Origin: Candidatus Bathyarchaeota archaeon
GTDB lineage: Archaea; Thermoproteota; Bathyarchaeia; RBG-16-48-13; JAGTRE01
Length of the DNA stretch: 56,193 nt
Assembly: GCA_018396415.1 (NCBI GenBank)
Contig: JAGTRE010000009.1
Location: 1-56,193 of the forward strand
Direction of reading: 5' to 3'
The translations under genes were made by a program, and so were the position numbers. The notes under the pieces were generated by a model. It had not been told where the DNA came from. It was given only the letters and a program-made list of their open reading frames with translations, and made no database searches. Below, in pieces: positions 17,609 to 26,174 of this stretch (its first letter is position 1; each line of letters begins with the position of its first letter).

Positions 17609-17899
17609 ATTTTCCACCATTTGCGTTTTTTAACAGTTATTTGCAAAAATAAGAATGAAATTAACTCGTATTTAAAATCGGACGGAAAAATACGTCTTTT
17701 CCGAGGGGGTAAAAATCCTAGAGAGAGTGAAATGAAAGTATTAGACATTCACTAGAAATTTTAAAGAACCTTAAAGAAAAAAATAATTAGGCGTAAAGCG
17801 AATATCTACCAATCAGAAAAATAAGTTAGCCAAACGGTTCAAACAAATATCGAACAACTTCAATAATGGGTTATATTATGGGAAGGCGGAAATCGCCGT

Positions 17900-18208
17900 T
17901 TGGAGTTGTGTGCTATCTTGTCTGAATCAGTTAGATATTGTTCCCCTAAATGCGAATTTTTCCAATGCGGACAACGGGCAAAGTACTTTAAAGGAGGAAG
18001 AGTGTTTTGCCGCTGGGCTGACGATGAGTGCCATGGAACAAAATGTAACTATGCTTCATGCGCTCGTGGTCGGCTACTTGCTAACGGGATTTGCGGGTTA
18101 ACCATACGCCGAAAGACTATAGAAAAAGAGGCACCAGAAGAAATTCTTCCTGCCGTAAAGTTGAGAAGTCGAGTACTTCGCCGAATCGATGAGATGGATT
18201 TATATTAA
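17900..18208 (+). CDS. Cysteine-rich uncharacterised protein
   Basis: 102 residues from the TTG at 17900; a TTG at 17918 is an alternative. About nine cysteines are grouped as C-x3-C-x4-C (CSPKCEFFQC) and then FCRW, DECHGTKCNYASCARG and GICG, followed by a charged tail without cysteines. The spacing suggests one or two zinc sites or a small Fe-S cluster. No family recognised. It stands alone, with a possible hairpin (AATCAG/CTGATT, 18250-18269) about 40 bases after the stop. Confidence 0.45.
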   Translation: MELCAILSESVRYCSPKCEFFQCGQRAKYFKGGRVFCRWADDECHGTKCNYASCARGRLLANGICGLTIRRKTIEKEAPEEILPAVKLRSRVLRRIDEMDLY

Positions 18209-18420
18209 CTTCCTCGAACCGATGCAAAAACCAACGATACTTTTTACAAAATCAGATTCTGAGCTGATTCACGCATGGATTCGAACAAGCAATATTGGTA
18301 AAGAAAGATGTCCAATAGCTGTTTAGAGAAATTAGGATGATCGTAGATGAAGTTATCAACTGGGAAAATATCATAAAAACAACGCACCAGTCTAAACCAC
18401 TTTAAATTAAATCTAAAAAT

Positions 18421-19068
18421 TCAAATGAAGCTACGGTTATATTTTTGTAGAACCCTTGTTAAATTCTTGATGAATCTTTTTGATTCGTCTTTAACCGTGC
18501 TGATATCGTAAGCGCCGTCAATCCAGTTGCAAACTAACTGAAAAAATATGTCGCTAACATCCTTTTTCATATAAACAAGAAAGCAGTTGACATCTGGAAT
18601 GAATTGTTTTAGAATTGCGAATGAAGCCATTGCAGTCTTTAATCGTGATGCATCGATCTCGACTTTACAGTCTACAACTACTGTTGGGCAAATAGAATCA
18701 TATTTTCCAGGTCGACCGATAGAAATATCGACTTCCATATTGTAAGCCCGATCTTTTTCTAGCAGAACTTGCACTTCTTCACCCCAAAAAACATCAAAGC
18801 CTCTAGGTAAGGGAATTTTACTTTTTATCAGTCGGTACACATATTCTTCAAAAGCATAAGCTCTAAACTTTCCGAAAAACTGAGCGAGACCTATCTTTTC
18901 TTTATGCCTTTGGATGGTACTCAGAAAAACCTCGAAATCATGTAATTTGAGATTCGTTGTCCATATTCTATAATTTCTTTTGAGTAGAAAGCCAATTTGA
19001 CGTGTTTGCACATCTTGACTTGCACAAAGATCTTCAATATAATTGATTGGCTTCTTCAAGCGTGCCAA
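18421..19068 (-). CDS. Uncharacterised protein with possible PD-(D/E)xK nuclease core
   Basis: 215 residues. The middle holds MEVDISIGRPGKYDSICPTVVVDCKVEIDASRL in overlapping order: an Asp in a beta strand, a loop, then a V-V-D-C-K strand, which is the Asp...(D/E)-x-K layout of restriction-endonuclease-like folds. Helical segments on both sides fit that fold. No wider family is recognised and no partner methylase or ATPase is adjacent. It stands alone on the minus strand. ATG start. The nuclease reading is inference; the ORF itself looks real from its length and its composition. Confidence 0.5.
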   Translation of the reverse strand: MARLKKPINYIEDLCASQDVQTRQIGFLLKRNYRIWTTNLKLHDFEVFLSTIQRHKEKIGLAQFFGKFRAYAFEEYVYRLIKSKIPLPRGFDVFWGEEVQVLLEKDRAYNMEVDISIGRPGKYDSICPTVVVDCKVEIDASRLKTAMASFAILKQFIPDVNCFLVYMKKDVSDIFFQLVCNWIDGAYDISTVKDESKRFIKNLTRVLQKYNRSFI

Positions 19069-19232
19069 TTTTATGCGATCCCTTTACTTGCTACTATTGA
19101 AGCTTCACTCATAATTGAGTTATCTTCTTGAGATTAGCCTAACGCCGAAAAGTTCGCTTCCCGAAATGAGCATAGGAAGGTTTAAATGAAATCCATTAAG
19201 CAGTGATGGTTTACACTGGAGGCTGACATTTA

Positions 19233-19382
19233 TTGGAAATTCAAGAAAAACGTGTTGTCGCCTCACTTATCTTCCTTGTTGGATTAACGTTGTTGGTATT
19301 GGGATTTCATTTTGGACAGGTTACCGATATAGTGAGGTTTTTAAAGACAACTTTTGAGGCGACTACAGCGGGGATACCCTGA
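19233..19382 (+). CDS. Small single-helix membrane protein upstream of the NapH-like gene
   Basis: TTG at 19233 to TGA at 19380-19382, 49 residues: MEIQEKRVVAS, a hydrophobic helix LIFLVGLTLLVLGFHFG, then a short polar tail. GGAGG at 19218-19222 lies about ten bases before the TTG, a good ribosome-binding site. It ends 16 bases before the Fe-S membrane protein and so probably shares its transcript. It may be a small subunit of a membrane redox complex, but this rests on position only. Confidence 0.5.
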   Translation: MEIQEKRVVASLIFLVGLTLLVLGFHFGQVTDIVRFLKTTFEATTAGIP

Positions 19383-19398
19383 AAGAGGTTGAGTATCA

Positions 19399-20379
19399 GT
19401 GAGTAAAAGTGGCAAGAAGCCTCAGCAAAAAGTAGCAGAAGAGATGCAGGAAACTGAAATACATAAGAAAATAAAAGTTTGGTGGATTCGACGAACAGTC
19501 CAGCTTATTTGCTTTACTCTCTTTAACGCAGGTATTTGGGGTTTTGGACCTTGGCCAATCGTACTGCCTATATTAGTTTATTTCGATAGCTCCACAAAAA
19601 CTGTAGCCGGGTCTTTTGAATTACTTGAATATATGCTTTCAGAGGCAGTTATGCCTTGGGTTGCATTAGCCTCGATTTTTCTTTTCGCCGTTCTCATCGG
19701 TAGAGTGACTTGTGGGTGGGTATGTCCACTGGGATTTATTCAAGACATGTTGACTCATCTTAAGATAGGACGTTGGAAACCCTCGTTAAGAACTCATAAT
19801 TTTCTGAAAACCATGAAGTATGGCGTTTTGTTGATTGTTTTGCTGATTATTGGTTCTATTGCGCTCACTACAGTTTCCAACCCTGCTTCCGGACAACAAC
19901 TCAAGGATTCACTCGGCAAAGTAGGTCAAGGTCCTTATAGTTCAGTGTGCCCTTTAGGAACACTATTTGTGGTAATACCAAAACTTCCCTTAGCTTGGGA
20001 GAGGATTTTACCTCCTGCAAGCGACCTAACCTATGATTCGTTTACCAAAATCTTGCCAGCGCTTTTACCTCCAATCCTCATTTTCCGCTTGATAGTGTTG
20101 TTGGCATTCCTCCTCGGTTCAATTTACTTGCCCAGATTTTGGTGCCTATACATCTGCCCCCTAGGCGCATTTATGGCATTAATAAATCGGTTTAGTTTTC
20201 TTGGATTAAGGAGAGACCCAGTTAGATGTACAAAATGCCGAGAGTGTGTTGAGCGATGCCCTATGAAAGTACGTATCCTAGACTTACCATTTGAGAAATT
20301 CAACGATCCGGAGTGTACGTTATGCCTCGATTGCCGAGATTCCTGTCGATTTGACGCAATTAAACTTAAGGCTCCATGA
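19399..20379 (+). CDS. NapH/NosR-like 4Fe-4S polyferredoxin membrane protein
   Basis: 326 residues, GTG start. Five or so hydrophobic helices alternate with cysteine motifs: TCGWVCPLGFIQD (about 104-116), SVCPLG (about 180), and CLYICPLGAF (about 250), as in NapH/CcoG-like electron carriers. The C-terminal cytoplasmic part has two 4Fe-4S sites, CTKCRECVERCPM and CTLCLDCRDSC; the last lacks the usual CP ending. Such proteins pass electrons between the quinone pool or ferredoxins and a partner oxidoreductase. No terminal reductase is adjacent, so the partner is unknown. Confidence 0.75.
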   Translation: MSKSGKKPQQKVAEEMQETEIHKKIKVWWIRRTVQLICFTLFNAGIWGFGPWPIVLPILVYFDSSTKTVAGSFELLEYMLSEAVMPWVALASIFLFAVLIGRVTCGWVCPLGFIQDMLTHLKIGRWKPSLRTHNFLKTMKYGVLLIVLLIIGSIALTTVSNPASGQQLKDSLGKVGQGPYSSVCPLGTLFVVIPKLPLAWERILPPASDLTYDSFTKILPALLPPILIFRLIVLLAFLLGSIYLPRFWCLYICPLGAFMALINRFSFLGLRRDPVRCTKCRECVERCPMKVRILDLPFEKFNDPECTLCLDCRDSCRFDAIKLKAP

Positions 20380-20479
20380 AAGACATTGATAAACTGAAAA
20401 AGGTAGATTTGATATCAACCTCGAAAAGGCGATATTTTATCTCAGTATTTGGTTAATGATCAAGTGAGCGTGCAACTAA

Positions 20480-21856
20480 TTGCGTCTAAGGGAGATTCCA
20501 TGTGCTTTAACGATAGCCGGCTCAGATAGTGGAGGAGGCGCGGGAATCGAAGCTGACCTTAAAACTTTTGCTACACTTCAAGTTTACGGAACATGTGCCA
20601 TCACAGCCATAACCGCCCAAGATACCCGTGAGGTTCATGCAATATTTCCGATACCAGCTGATCTAGTTAAAAAGCAAGTTGAGACAATCTTCGCCGACTT
20701 TCAAGTTAATGCATTAAAAACTGGGATGCTTTATACGCAAGAGAACGTTCACGTCGTTGCCGATTTAATTGGCAAAAGCCGATTGAAACCTGTTATTGAT
20801 ACAGTTTTTGCCGCTGGATCTGGGAAGAACCTGATTCTCGACGATGCTCTAGATGCTTTGATTCATCGATTGATTCCTAAGGCGTTAGTAGTAACACCAA
20901 ACATCCCGGAGGCCGAAGTAATTACCGGTATAAAGATCAATACCGTCGAAGATATGAAGGATGCCGCGGCAAGGATTGCGAAATTAGGACCCAAAGCCGT
21001 AGTTATTAAGGGCGGGCATCTAAAAGGAAGAATTGTTACTGATATTTTCTTCTTTAAAAACAAGTTTCAGAGCTATAGTAGACCAAGAATTGAAGTTAAG
21101 GCTCATGGAAGCGGCTGCGCGTTTTCCGCGGCTATCACCGCTTACCTTGCCAAAAAGTTGGGAGTACCGCAGGCGGTTGCACTGGCTGAACAGTTCATAG
21201 AAAACGCATTGACCTCCCATTTGAAAGTTGGAAAGGGCAGACCATCGGTCAATCCGCTGGCTATTCTCTATAATGAGGCGGAGAAATTCAGGGTGATCGA
21301 GGAGACTTCGACTGCTGTCAGAATTATTGAGGATCATCCTGAATTCACTCCACATATTCCTGAGGTAGGCATGCAGGTGGCAATGGCATTACCATTTGCG
21401 ACTAGCCCTCAAGAGGTCGCTGCCATTGAGGGAAGAATAATTAGGTTCGCCAACCGTCCCAAAGCAGTCGGTGGAATTAAGTTCGGAGCGTCAAGTCACA
21501 TCGCTAGAGTGATCCTGACCGCAATGCGCTATAACCCTAATTTTAGGGCAGCGATGAATATTCGCTATGCCCCAGAACTAATCGATGCATTCAAGAAACT
21601 TAATTTTAACATCTCAAGTTTCGATCGCGCGCTGGAGAAGCCCGAGGTCAAACTCGTTGAGGGGGGTACATTAGTCTGGGGAATTGAGCAAGCTATTAGG
21701 ATGGCAAAAGAAATGCCGAACGTCATCTTCGACCTTGGAGAGATTGGTAAGGAACCTATGATTCGAGTGCTGGGCAAAACAGCAACGGAAGTTGTCTTAA
21801 AAACTCTCTCCGCAATTAATGCTTTAAAGAAAACATCCAGAAAAAGGCAAGGCTAA
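20480..21856 (+). CDS. thiDN: Bifunctional HMP-phosphate kinase / thiamine-phosphate synthase (ThiD-ThiN)
   Basis: Thiamin biosynthesis. Residues 1-265 are ThiD, phosphorylating hydroxymethylpyrimidine (phosphate): ALTIAGSDSGGGAGIEADLK, TGMLYT, VTPNIPEAE, VIKGGH and the catalytic GSGCAFSAAI. Residues 275-455 are ThiN, the archaeal type that joins pyrimidine and thiazole: PEVGMQVAMALPFA, EGRI, GGIKFGASSH, DLGEIGKEP. The fusion is common in archaea that lack ThiE. The start is TTG. Its last four bases overlap the end of the convergent AOR gene. Confidence 0.93.
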   Translation: MRLREIPCALTIAGSDSGGGAGIEADLKTFATLQVYGTCAITAITAQDTREVHAIFPIPADLVKKQVETIFADFQVNALKTGMLYTQENVHVVADLIGKSRLKPVIDTVFAAGSGKNLILDDALDALIHRLIPKALVVTPNIPEAEVITGIKINTVEDMKDAAARIAKLGPKAVVIKGGHLKGRIVTDIFFFKNKFQSYSRPRIEVKAHGSGCAFSAAITAYLAKKLGVPQAVALAEQFIENALTSHLKVGKGRPSVNPLAILYNEAEKFRVIEETSTAVRIIEDHPEFTPHIPEVGMQVAMALPFATSPQEVAAIEGRIIRFANRPKAVGGIKFGASSHIARVILTAMRYNPNFRAAMNIRYAPELIDAFKKLNFNISSFDRALEKPEVKLVEGGTLVWGIEQAIRMAKEMPNVIFDLGEIGKEPMIRVLGKTATEVVLKTLSAINALKKTSRKRQG

Positions 21857-23592
21857 GCAAATAACCCTGTCTTCTCAACATAGAGTTTTAGCATCGACTG
21901 AACTGTTTTCTCTTCGATTTTTCCACTGGCGCAAGCAGTTTCAAAAAACCGCTTCGGAATTCTAAGATCAGATAATTTAAAGCCTTCCCGCATCTTAAAG
22001 GCGTATTTCTCATTAAAGATCTGCTTACCGAGTTTTTTAAGTTCCTCGGGCGTTCGCTCGATATCGAAACATTTCAACGCTTCAACCACGACTGACTCGT
22101 TGTAAACTCCTCTAGCAAACAAGCAAATTACGAGAGTAGTAAGGAGACACCTCCAGTAATCCTCAGAAACAATGAGATCGACCATTTGTTTAAGAGATAG
22201 AGGGGTTCTCAATGCTTTTTCATCTACACTATAACCAGCGTTATCTAAATGTGAATGACGTGGACCGACAAGTTGACCGACGATTGTAGCCGGTCCAACC
22301 ATGTAACCAGCGACCTCATTTCCCCCTAGCGCCATGGCATAATTGAAACCCCCAAACCTACTAGCTAGCGCCTCAACCCCATTCGTGAATGTCGAGTAAA
22401 ATTCATTAGATTTCTGAACTGCCAGGTCTATCGCCCGTAAATAGTTGTCGACGTTCCCCCAACTCAAAGGAACACCCAAAGTATCCTTAGCCGAGATTAA
22501 ATTACGCTCGTAAGCCTCAGTCGCCCAACCCAATATAACACCAGTGCTTATCGCATCCAAACCATATCGATCACAACGCTCAATCAACCTTAAAATACCC
22601 TCAGGGCTGTTCACCCCGAGATTTGAGCCTAATGCGTATATGGGCTCATAATCGTAAGGAACCAGCATAGTCTGAAACTCGTGACCAAGCGCAAATGGAA
22701 GTCGAAGCGCTGCAATGTGAATACAACCGATTGGACATGCGGGGCAGGCAATCTTCCTAGCTAGGTAAGTGCTAGCAAAATTCTCGCCGGAAATATTATC
22801 CGCATTCTCGAACTGAGCTTGATTAAAATTCCTTGTTGGAAGTGCTTTAATCTCGTTCAGGACACTTACGTTAGCAGCGGTTCCCATGTCATGGTATTTC
22901 ATCATCTTCTCTGTTTGAACTACATCGTTGTAAATCGACTCGTAGAGCTTCCGATACTGGGATAAATTTTTAATCGGTATATCATGGCTACCTCTCACAA
23001 CAATTGCTTTAAGCATCTTACTCCCAAACACAGCCCCAAGTCCAAGTCTACCAAAGTGTCGATAAGTATCTACATTCACATTAGCAAATCGTATGAGTTG
23101 CTCTCCCGCGGGTCCTATTCTAATAATACTGCGACGCCCAGCACCAACTTCAACTTCTCTCAAAATCCGACCGACAGCGTATGGCGATAACCCCCAAAGG
23201 AGGGTGGCATCCTTTATCAAAACCTTATCGTTGTGAATGGCTAAGTATACAGGAGAACTTGCCCTACCTTTTATTATGATGGCGTCATAACCCGCAAGCC
23301 GGATTGTCATGCCCAGTCGGCCACCGGCATGCGTTTCACCTAAATTGCCGGTAAGTGGGGACTTAAACATGCATACAGCTTTAGTACAACATGGAAAGAA
23401 AGCATTAAGTGGTCCAATTGTAAAAATAATGGGCGCTTCGGGGTCAAGTGGATCAATGCCCCTAGGACAGTATTCTTGAAGAAGCTTGATTGCAGCACCA
23501 TCCCCACCGAGATAGCGATCAAATAGGTCTTCACGCTCAATAACCTCAACCTTCCCATCTGTAAGATCAACTTGTAGCGTACGCCCAACCAT
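21853..23592 (-). CDS. aor: Tungsten-containing aldehyde:ferredoxin oxidoreductase
   Basis: Oxidises aldehydes to acids and reduces ferredoxin, in the cytoplasm, using a tungstopterin and a 4Fe-4S cluster. From the ATG at 23592 (MVGRTLQVDLTDGKVEV) the protein has 579 residues. Seen: RYLGGDGAAIKLL, AFFPCCTKAV, GNLGETHAGGRLG (pterin-binding region), NVNVDTYRHFGRLGLGAVFGSK, ACPACPIGC (cluster ligands), and DAISTGVILGWATEA. An upstream extension to 23676 is open but overlaps the ferredoxin gene and is not AOR-like, so the start three bases after that gene's stop is preferred. It works with the ferredoxin subunit just upstream. Confidence 0.92.
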   Translation of the reverse strand: MVGRTLQVDLTDGKVEVIEREDLFDRYLGGDGAAIKLLQEYCPRGIDPLDPEAPIIFTIGPLNAFFPCCTKAVCMFKSPLTGNLGETHAGGRLGMTIRLAGYDAIIIKGRASSPVYLAIHNDKVLIKDATLLWGLSPYAVGRILREVEVGAGRRSIIRIGPAGEQLIRFANVNVDTYRHFGRLGLGAVFGSKMLKAIVVRGSHDIPIKNLSQYRKLYESIYNDVVQTEKMMKYHDMGTAANVSVLNEIKALPTRNFNQAQFENADNISGENFASTYLARKIACPACPIGCIHIAALRLPFALGHEFQTMLVPYDYEPIYALGSNLGVNSPEGILRLIERCDRYGLDAISTGVILGWATEAYERNLISAKDTLGVPLSWGNVDNYLRAIDLAVQKSNEFYSTFTNGVEALASRFGGFNYAMALGGNEVAGYMVGPATIVGQLVGPRHSHLDNAGYSVDEKALRTPLSLKQMVDLIVSEDYWRCLLTTLVICLFARGVYNESVVVEALKCFDIERTPEELKKLGKQIFNEKYAFKMREGFKLSDLRIPKRFFETACASGKIEEKTVQSMLKLYVEKTGLFA

Positions 23593-23593
23593 G

Positions 23594-24010
23594 CTACACC
23601 AGCACCTCCACTTTCTCCAATGAAAGAACATTATGTGGGCAGAAACGGGTACACGCACCACAGTGTACACAAACAATAGGTTTCTTGGTCTCAGGATCCA
23701 TGGTTATGGCACCGATTAAACAGGCAACAGAGCATTCGCCGCAACCGGTGCATTTCTCTTTATCTAAAAGCACCCCGCCTCCCTTGCGTGGTTTTAACGC
23801 GCCAACCTTACAGGCTTTTGCACATTGCGGGTCTAAGCATCCACGACAAGTAACAACTATAAAGTTACCTTCAATCCCACCCTGAGTCCTTATCTGTATT
23901 GCACTTTTTCCGATAGAGAGAACTCCATAAAGAGTGCGTGCACACGCAAACATACAATTGTAGCAGCCTATGCAACGTCCCATCTCGACCACGTGAAGCC
24001 GAACAGGCAA
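23594..24010 (-). CDS. Four-cluster ferredoxin subunit paired with AOR
   Basis: 138 residues with four ferredoxin-type motifs: CIGCYNCMFAC, CRGCLDPQCAKAC, CTGCGECSVAC and CVHCGACTRFC, enough for four 4Fe-4S clusters. This is the HycB/DMSO-reductase electron-transfer-subunit pattern. The AOR ATG follows its stop within three bases, so the two are translationally linked. It probably carries electrons from the AOR active site to free ferredoxin or a membrane partner. Confidence 0.88.
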   Translation of the reverse strand: MPVRLHVVEMGRCIGCYNCMFACARTLYGVLSIGKSAIQIRTQGGIEGNFIVVTCRGCLDPQCAKACKVGALKPRKGGGVLLDKEKCTGCGECSVACLIGAITMDPETKKPIVCVHCGACTRFCPHNVLSLEKVEVLV

Positions 24011-24059
24011 TTTTATTCCTCCACCACATCAACTAATGTAAATGAAAACGAAACCTCAA

Positions 24060-24623
24060 TTATGCTTGCACAACTCGAGATAATTCGTCATACCTAGCCT
24101 TAACTGTTTCATAAAGTTTCTTTCGAAGCTCCTCGCCTTTAAGCCCGAGTTTTTTAATCTCTACAATTTTGGCAGAGAGTTCGATGTCAGAAAGAACCTC
24201 TTTTATCCATTTTTCAAAGTCACCCCGTGGAAGATGGAATTCAATTGACCTAACGTCAATTGTTTTGAGAAAGTCGCAAAATTCTGCCAGGCTTTTAGCC
24301 GCTTGACCAGTGCTCTGCCCAATTGCGATATAAAAGTGGAATGCATGATGCGGAGCAACGTATTTAAGAATTCTTGCAGCTGCATCTTTTGAATTAGCAA
24401 GTTTTATCGTTAGCTCCTTGCCCTTTTCAGTGATCAGGTATTTGGCTGGTTTTCCAACCGCTTGAACATATCCAGCTTTAATGAGACCTCGCAGCAGGCC
24501 AAGAATTTGGGCTCGTCCTAAACCAGCCTTTTCTTCTATAACTTTCAAACTTAAGGGTTGAGCCAACTCTTCAAGGGCCCGCAATATTCTCGCTCTTTGA
24601 ATTTCCTTCTCAGCCAAGCTCAA
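24060..24623 (-). CDS. Winged-helix regulator with a DUF5752-like C-terminal domain
   Basis: 187 residues, TTG start. Residues 1-75 form a winged helix: ILRALEELAQPLSLKVIEEKAGLGRAQILGLLRGLIKAGYV is its helix-turn-helix part, followed by the wing KYLITEKGKEL. Residues 85-187 (FHFYIAIG..., SLAEFCDFLKTIDVRSIEFH, RGDFEKWIKEVL, LKGEELRKKL, RYDELSRV) align with the last 110 residues of the GH57 protein at 31774. The domain resembles DUF5752. It is divergent from the GT4/GalT/debranching operon at 24919, so it is a good candidate for that operon's regulator, perhaps sensing a sugar or glucan through the shared domain. Confidence 0.7.
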   Translation of the reverse strand: MSLAEKEIQRARILRALEELAQPLSLKVIEEKAGLGRAQILGLLRGLIKAGYVQAVGKPAKYLITEKGKELTIKLANSKDAAARILKYVAPHHAFHFYIAIGQSTGQAAKSLAEFCDFLKTIDVRSIEFHLPRGDFEKWIKEVLSDIELSAKIVEIKKLGLKGEELRKKLYETVKARYDELSRVVQA

Positions 24624-24918
24624 TTAAACTCCTTTAAATACGGTTTCTCACGCTATAGACCAGTAATCAGTATTTAAACTTTAACGCCATTCATTCCACG
24701 ACTAAAGCCATTGGCCTCCTGGCTATTGGGCTAACACGCTATAATTTTTCATTGACCCAGATGAAAACCTCAGTAAGCTCTTGAGGATGCATTGAGGGCA
24801 ACTATTGTAAGGCTACCAATTAACGAGGGAAAAACCCAATTAAAAAAGCTTTTAGCTAAAGCACCTTATTACGATGTAGCCATAATCCGACGTTTTATCA
24901 CATCTCGGGGAATAGTTC

Positions 24919-26166
24919 ATGGATATAGCAGAAATGGTCTATGAGTTCCCGCCGAAAATTGTCGGGGGACTCGGTACCTACGCCATGGAAATAACCCAAC
25001 AACTCGTTAAAATAGGATGTAACGTCACAGTTTTCACCATGAATAATGGCAAGCTCCCTACAAGGGAGCTATGGCATGGAGTGGAAGTTCATCGCCCTAT
25101 GCACACAGACATTTCAGACCTGATCCCAACAATTGTTGCTGAAGATGTGAGAAGATGGGGTAGTGGACTGAAATTTTTTGCAGATGTGACTGCTTACAAT
25201 GTTCTTTCAGCAACAAAGCTAGTACATGAATTAGTTAAAAAAGAAGAGCGTAAATTCGATGTTGTTGCTGCCCATGATTGGTTATCAATAATGGGCGGTG
25301 CAGCAGTCAAAAAGGAGCTAGGGATCCCGCTGGTTTTCCATGTGCATTCAACTGAAAGAGGTAGGACCATGGGAGGAGGTTCAACTGTTGTAAGTTCGAT
25401 GGAGTATCAAGGTGGTCAAACCGCGGATCTGATTGTCACAGTTTCGCAGGCAATGCGTGATGAATTAATAAGCCTAGGTTTCCCTGAGGCAAAAATTAGA
25501 GTTTGCTATAATGGAGTTGATGAAGAAAAATATAACCCTGAAAGGGTGAAGCCGGAAGAAGTACGAAGGGTTCGGGAATTTTATGGCATTAAAGAGAATG
25601 ACTTAATGATTTTCTTTATCGGGAGACTTATTTCTGTAAAGGGTGTAGACCGCCTTATTTTGGCGATGCCACATATTCTTCGGAAGATTCCAAACGCGAA
25701 GCTAGTTATAATTGGGGTCGGGGACATGCAGCCATATCTATTGAACTTAGTAAATGCGATGAAGTTGGAAAGCTCGGTTAAGTTTCAATTTGAGTTCATA
25801 CCGGAAGAAGAAAGGATTCGCCACTATGCTGCATGTGACGTAGCCGTTTTCCCAAGCCTCTATGAACCCTTCGGGATTGTTAGCCTAGAGGCAATGAGCA
25901 TGGGCAAGCCAGTCGTAGTCGGAGCCTCTGGCATAAGTGGAATGAGGGAGCAGGTAGTCCCAAGCGGACCGGACCAATGTGGATTTCACGTTAACCCACA
26001 TGAACCAGTTGACATCGCCTGGGGAATAATCAGCGTGCTCGCAGATCCCTTAGCTGCCCAGAAGTATGGTGAAAATGCACGAAGACGAGTCTTACAGTAT
26101 TTCACTTGGAGTATAGCGGCGAAGAATACCCTTAGTATTTATGAATCAGTCCTAAGAAAAGCCTAG
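24919..26166 (+). CDS. GT4 glycosyltransferase, glycogen-synthase-like
   Basis: 415 residues, ATG start. GT-B fold: acceptor domain with PPKIVGGLGTYAMEI and AAHDWLSIMGG, HVHSTERGR; donor domain with FFIGRLISVKGVDRLI, GVGDMQPYLLN and FPSLYEPFGIVSLEAMSMGKPVV (E-x7-E). It is the closest relative in the window of the gene at 11774. First in a run of glucan genes, eight bases before GalT. In archaea such proteins serve as glycogen or trehalose synthases with ADP- or UDP-glucose; the acceptor is not certain. The divergent DUF5752-like regulator shares the upstream region. Confidence 0.82.
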   Translation: MDIAEMVYEFPPKIVGGLGTYAMEITQQLVKIGCNVTVFTMNNGKLPTRELWHGVEVHRPMHTDISDLIPTIVAEDVRRWGSGLKFFADVTAYNVLSATKLVHELVKKEERKFDVVAAHDWLSIMGGAAVKKELGIPLVFHVHSTERGRTMGGGSTVVSSMEYQGGQTADLIVTVSQAMRDELISLGFPEAKIRVCYNGVDEEKYNPERVKPEEVRRVREFYGIKENDLMIFFIGRLISVKGVDRLILAMPHILRKIPNAKLVIIGVGDMQPYLLNLVNAMKLESSVKFQFEFIPEEERIRHYAACDVAVFPSLYEPFGIVSLEAMSMGKPVVVGASGISGMREQVVPSGPDQCGFHVNPHEPVDIAWGIISVLADPLAAQKYGENARRRVLQYFTWSIAAKNTLSIYESVLRKA

Positions 26167-26174
26167 AACAGAGG

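Noticed and set aside
18277-18290. GATTCGAAC resembling a tRNA T-loop on the minus strand
   Set aside because: The surrounding sequence does not fold into acceptor, D and anticodon arms.
23593-23676. Upstream extension of the AOR gene
   Set aside because: It overlaps the ferredoxin gene and has no AOR similarity; the start at 23592 fits the family.
24784-24946. TTG-started ORF reading RATIVRLPINEGKTQLKKLL upstream of the GT4 gene
   Set aside because: It runs into the GT4 start in another frame and no homologous family comes to mind; more likely a chance open frame or a relic.
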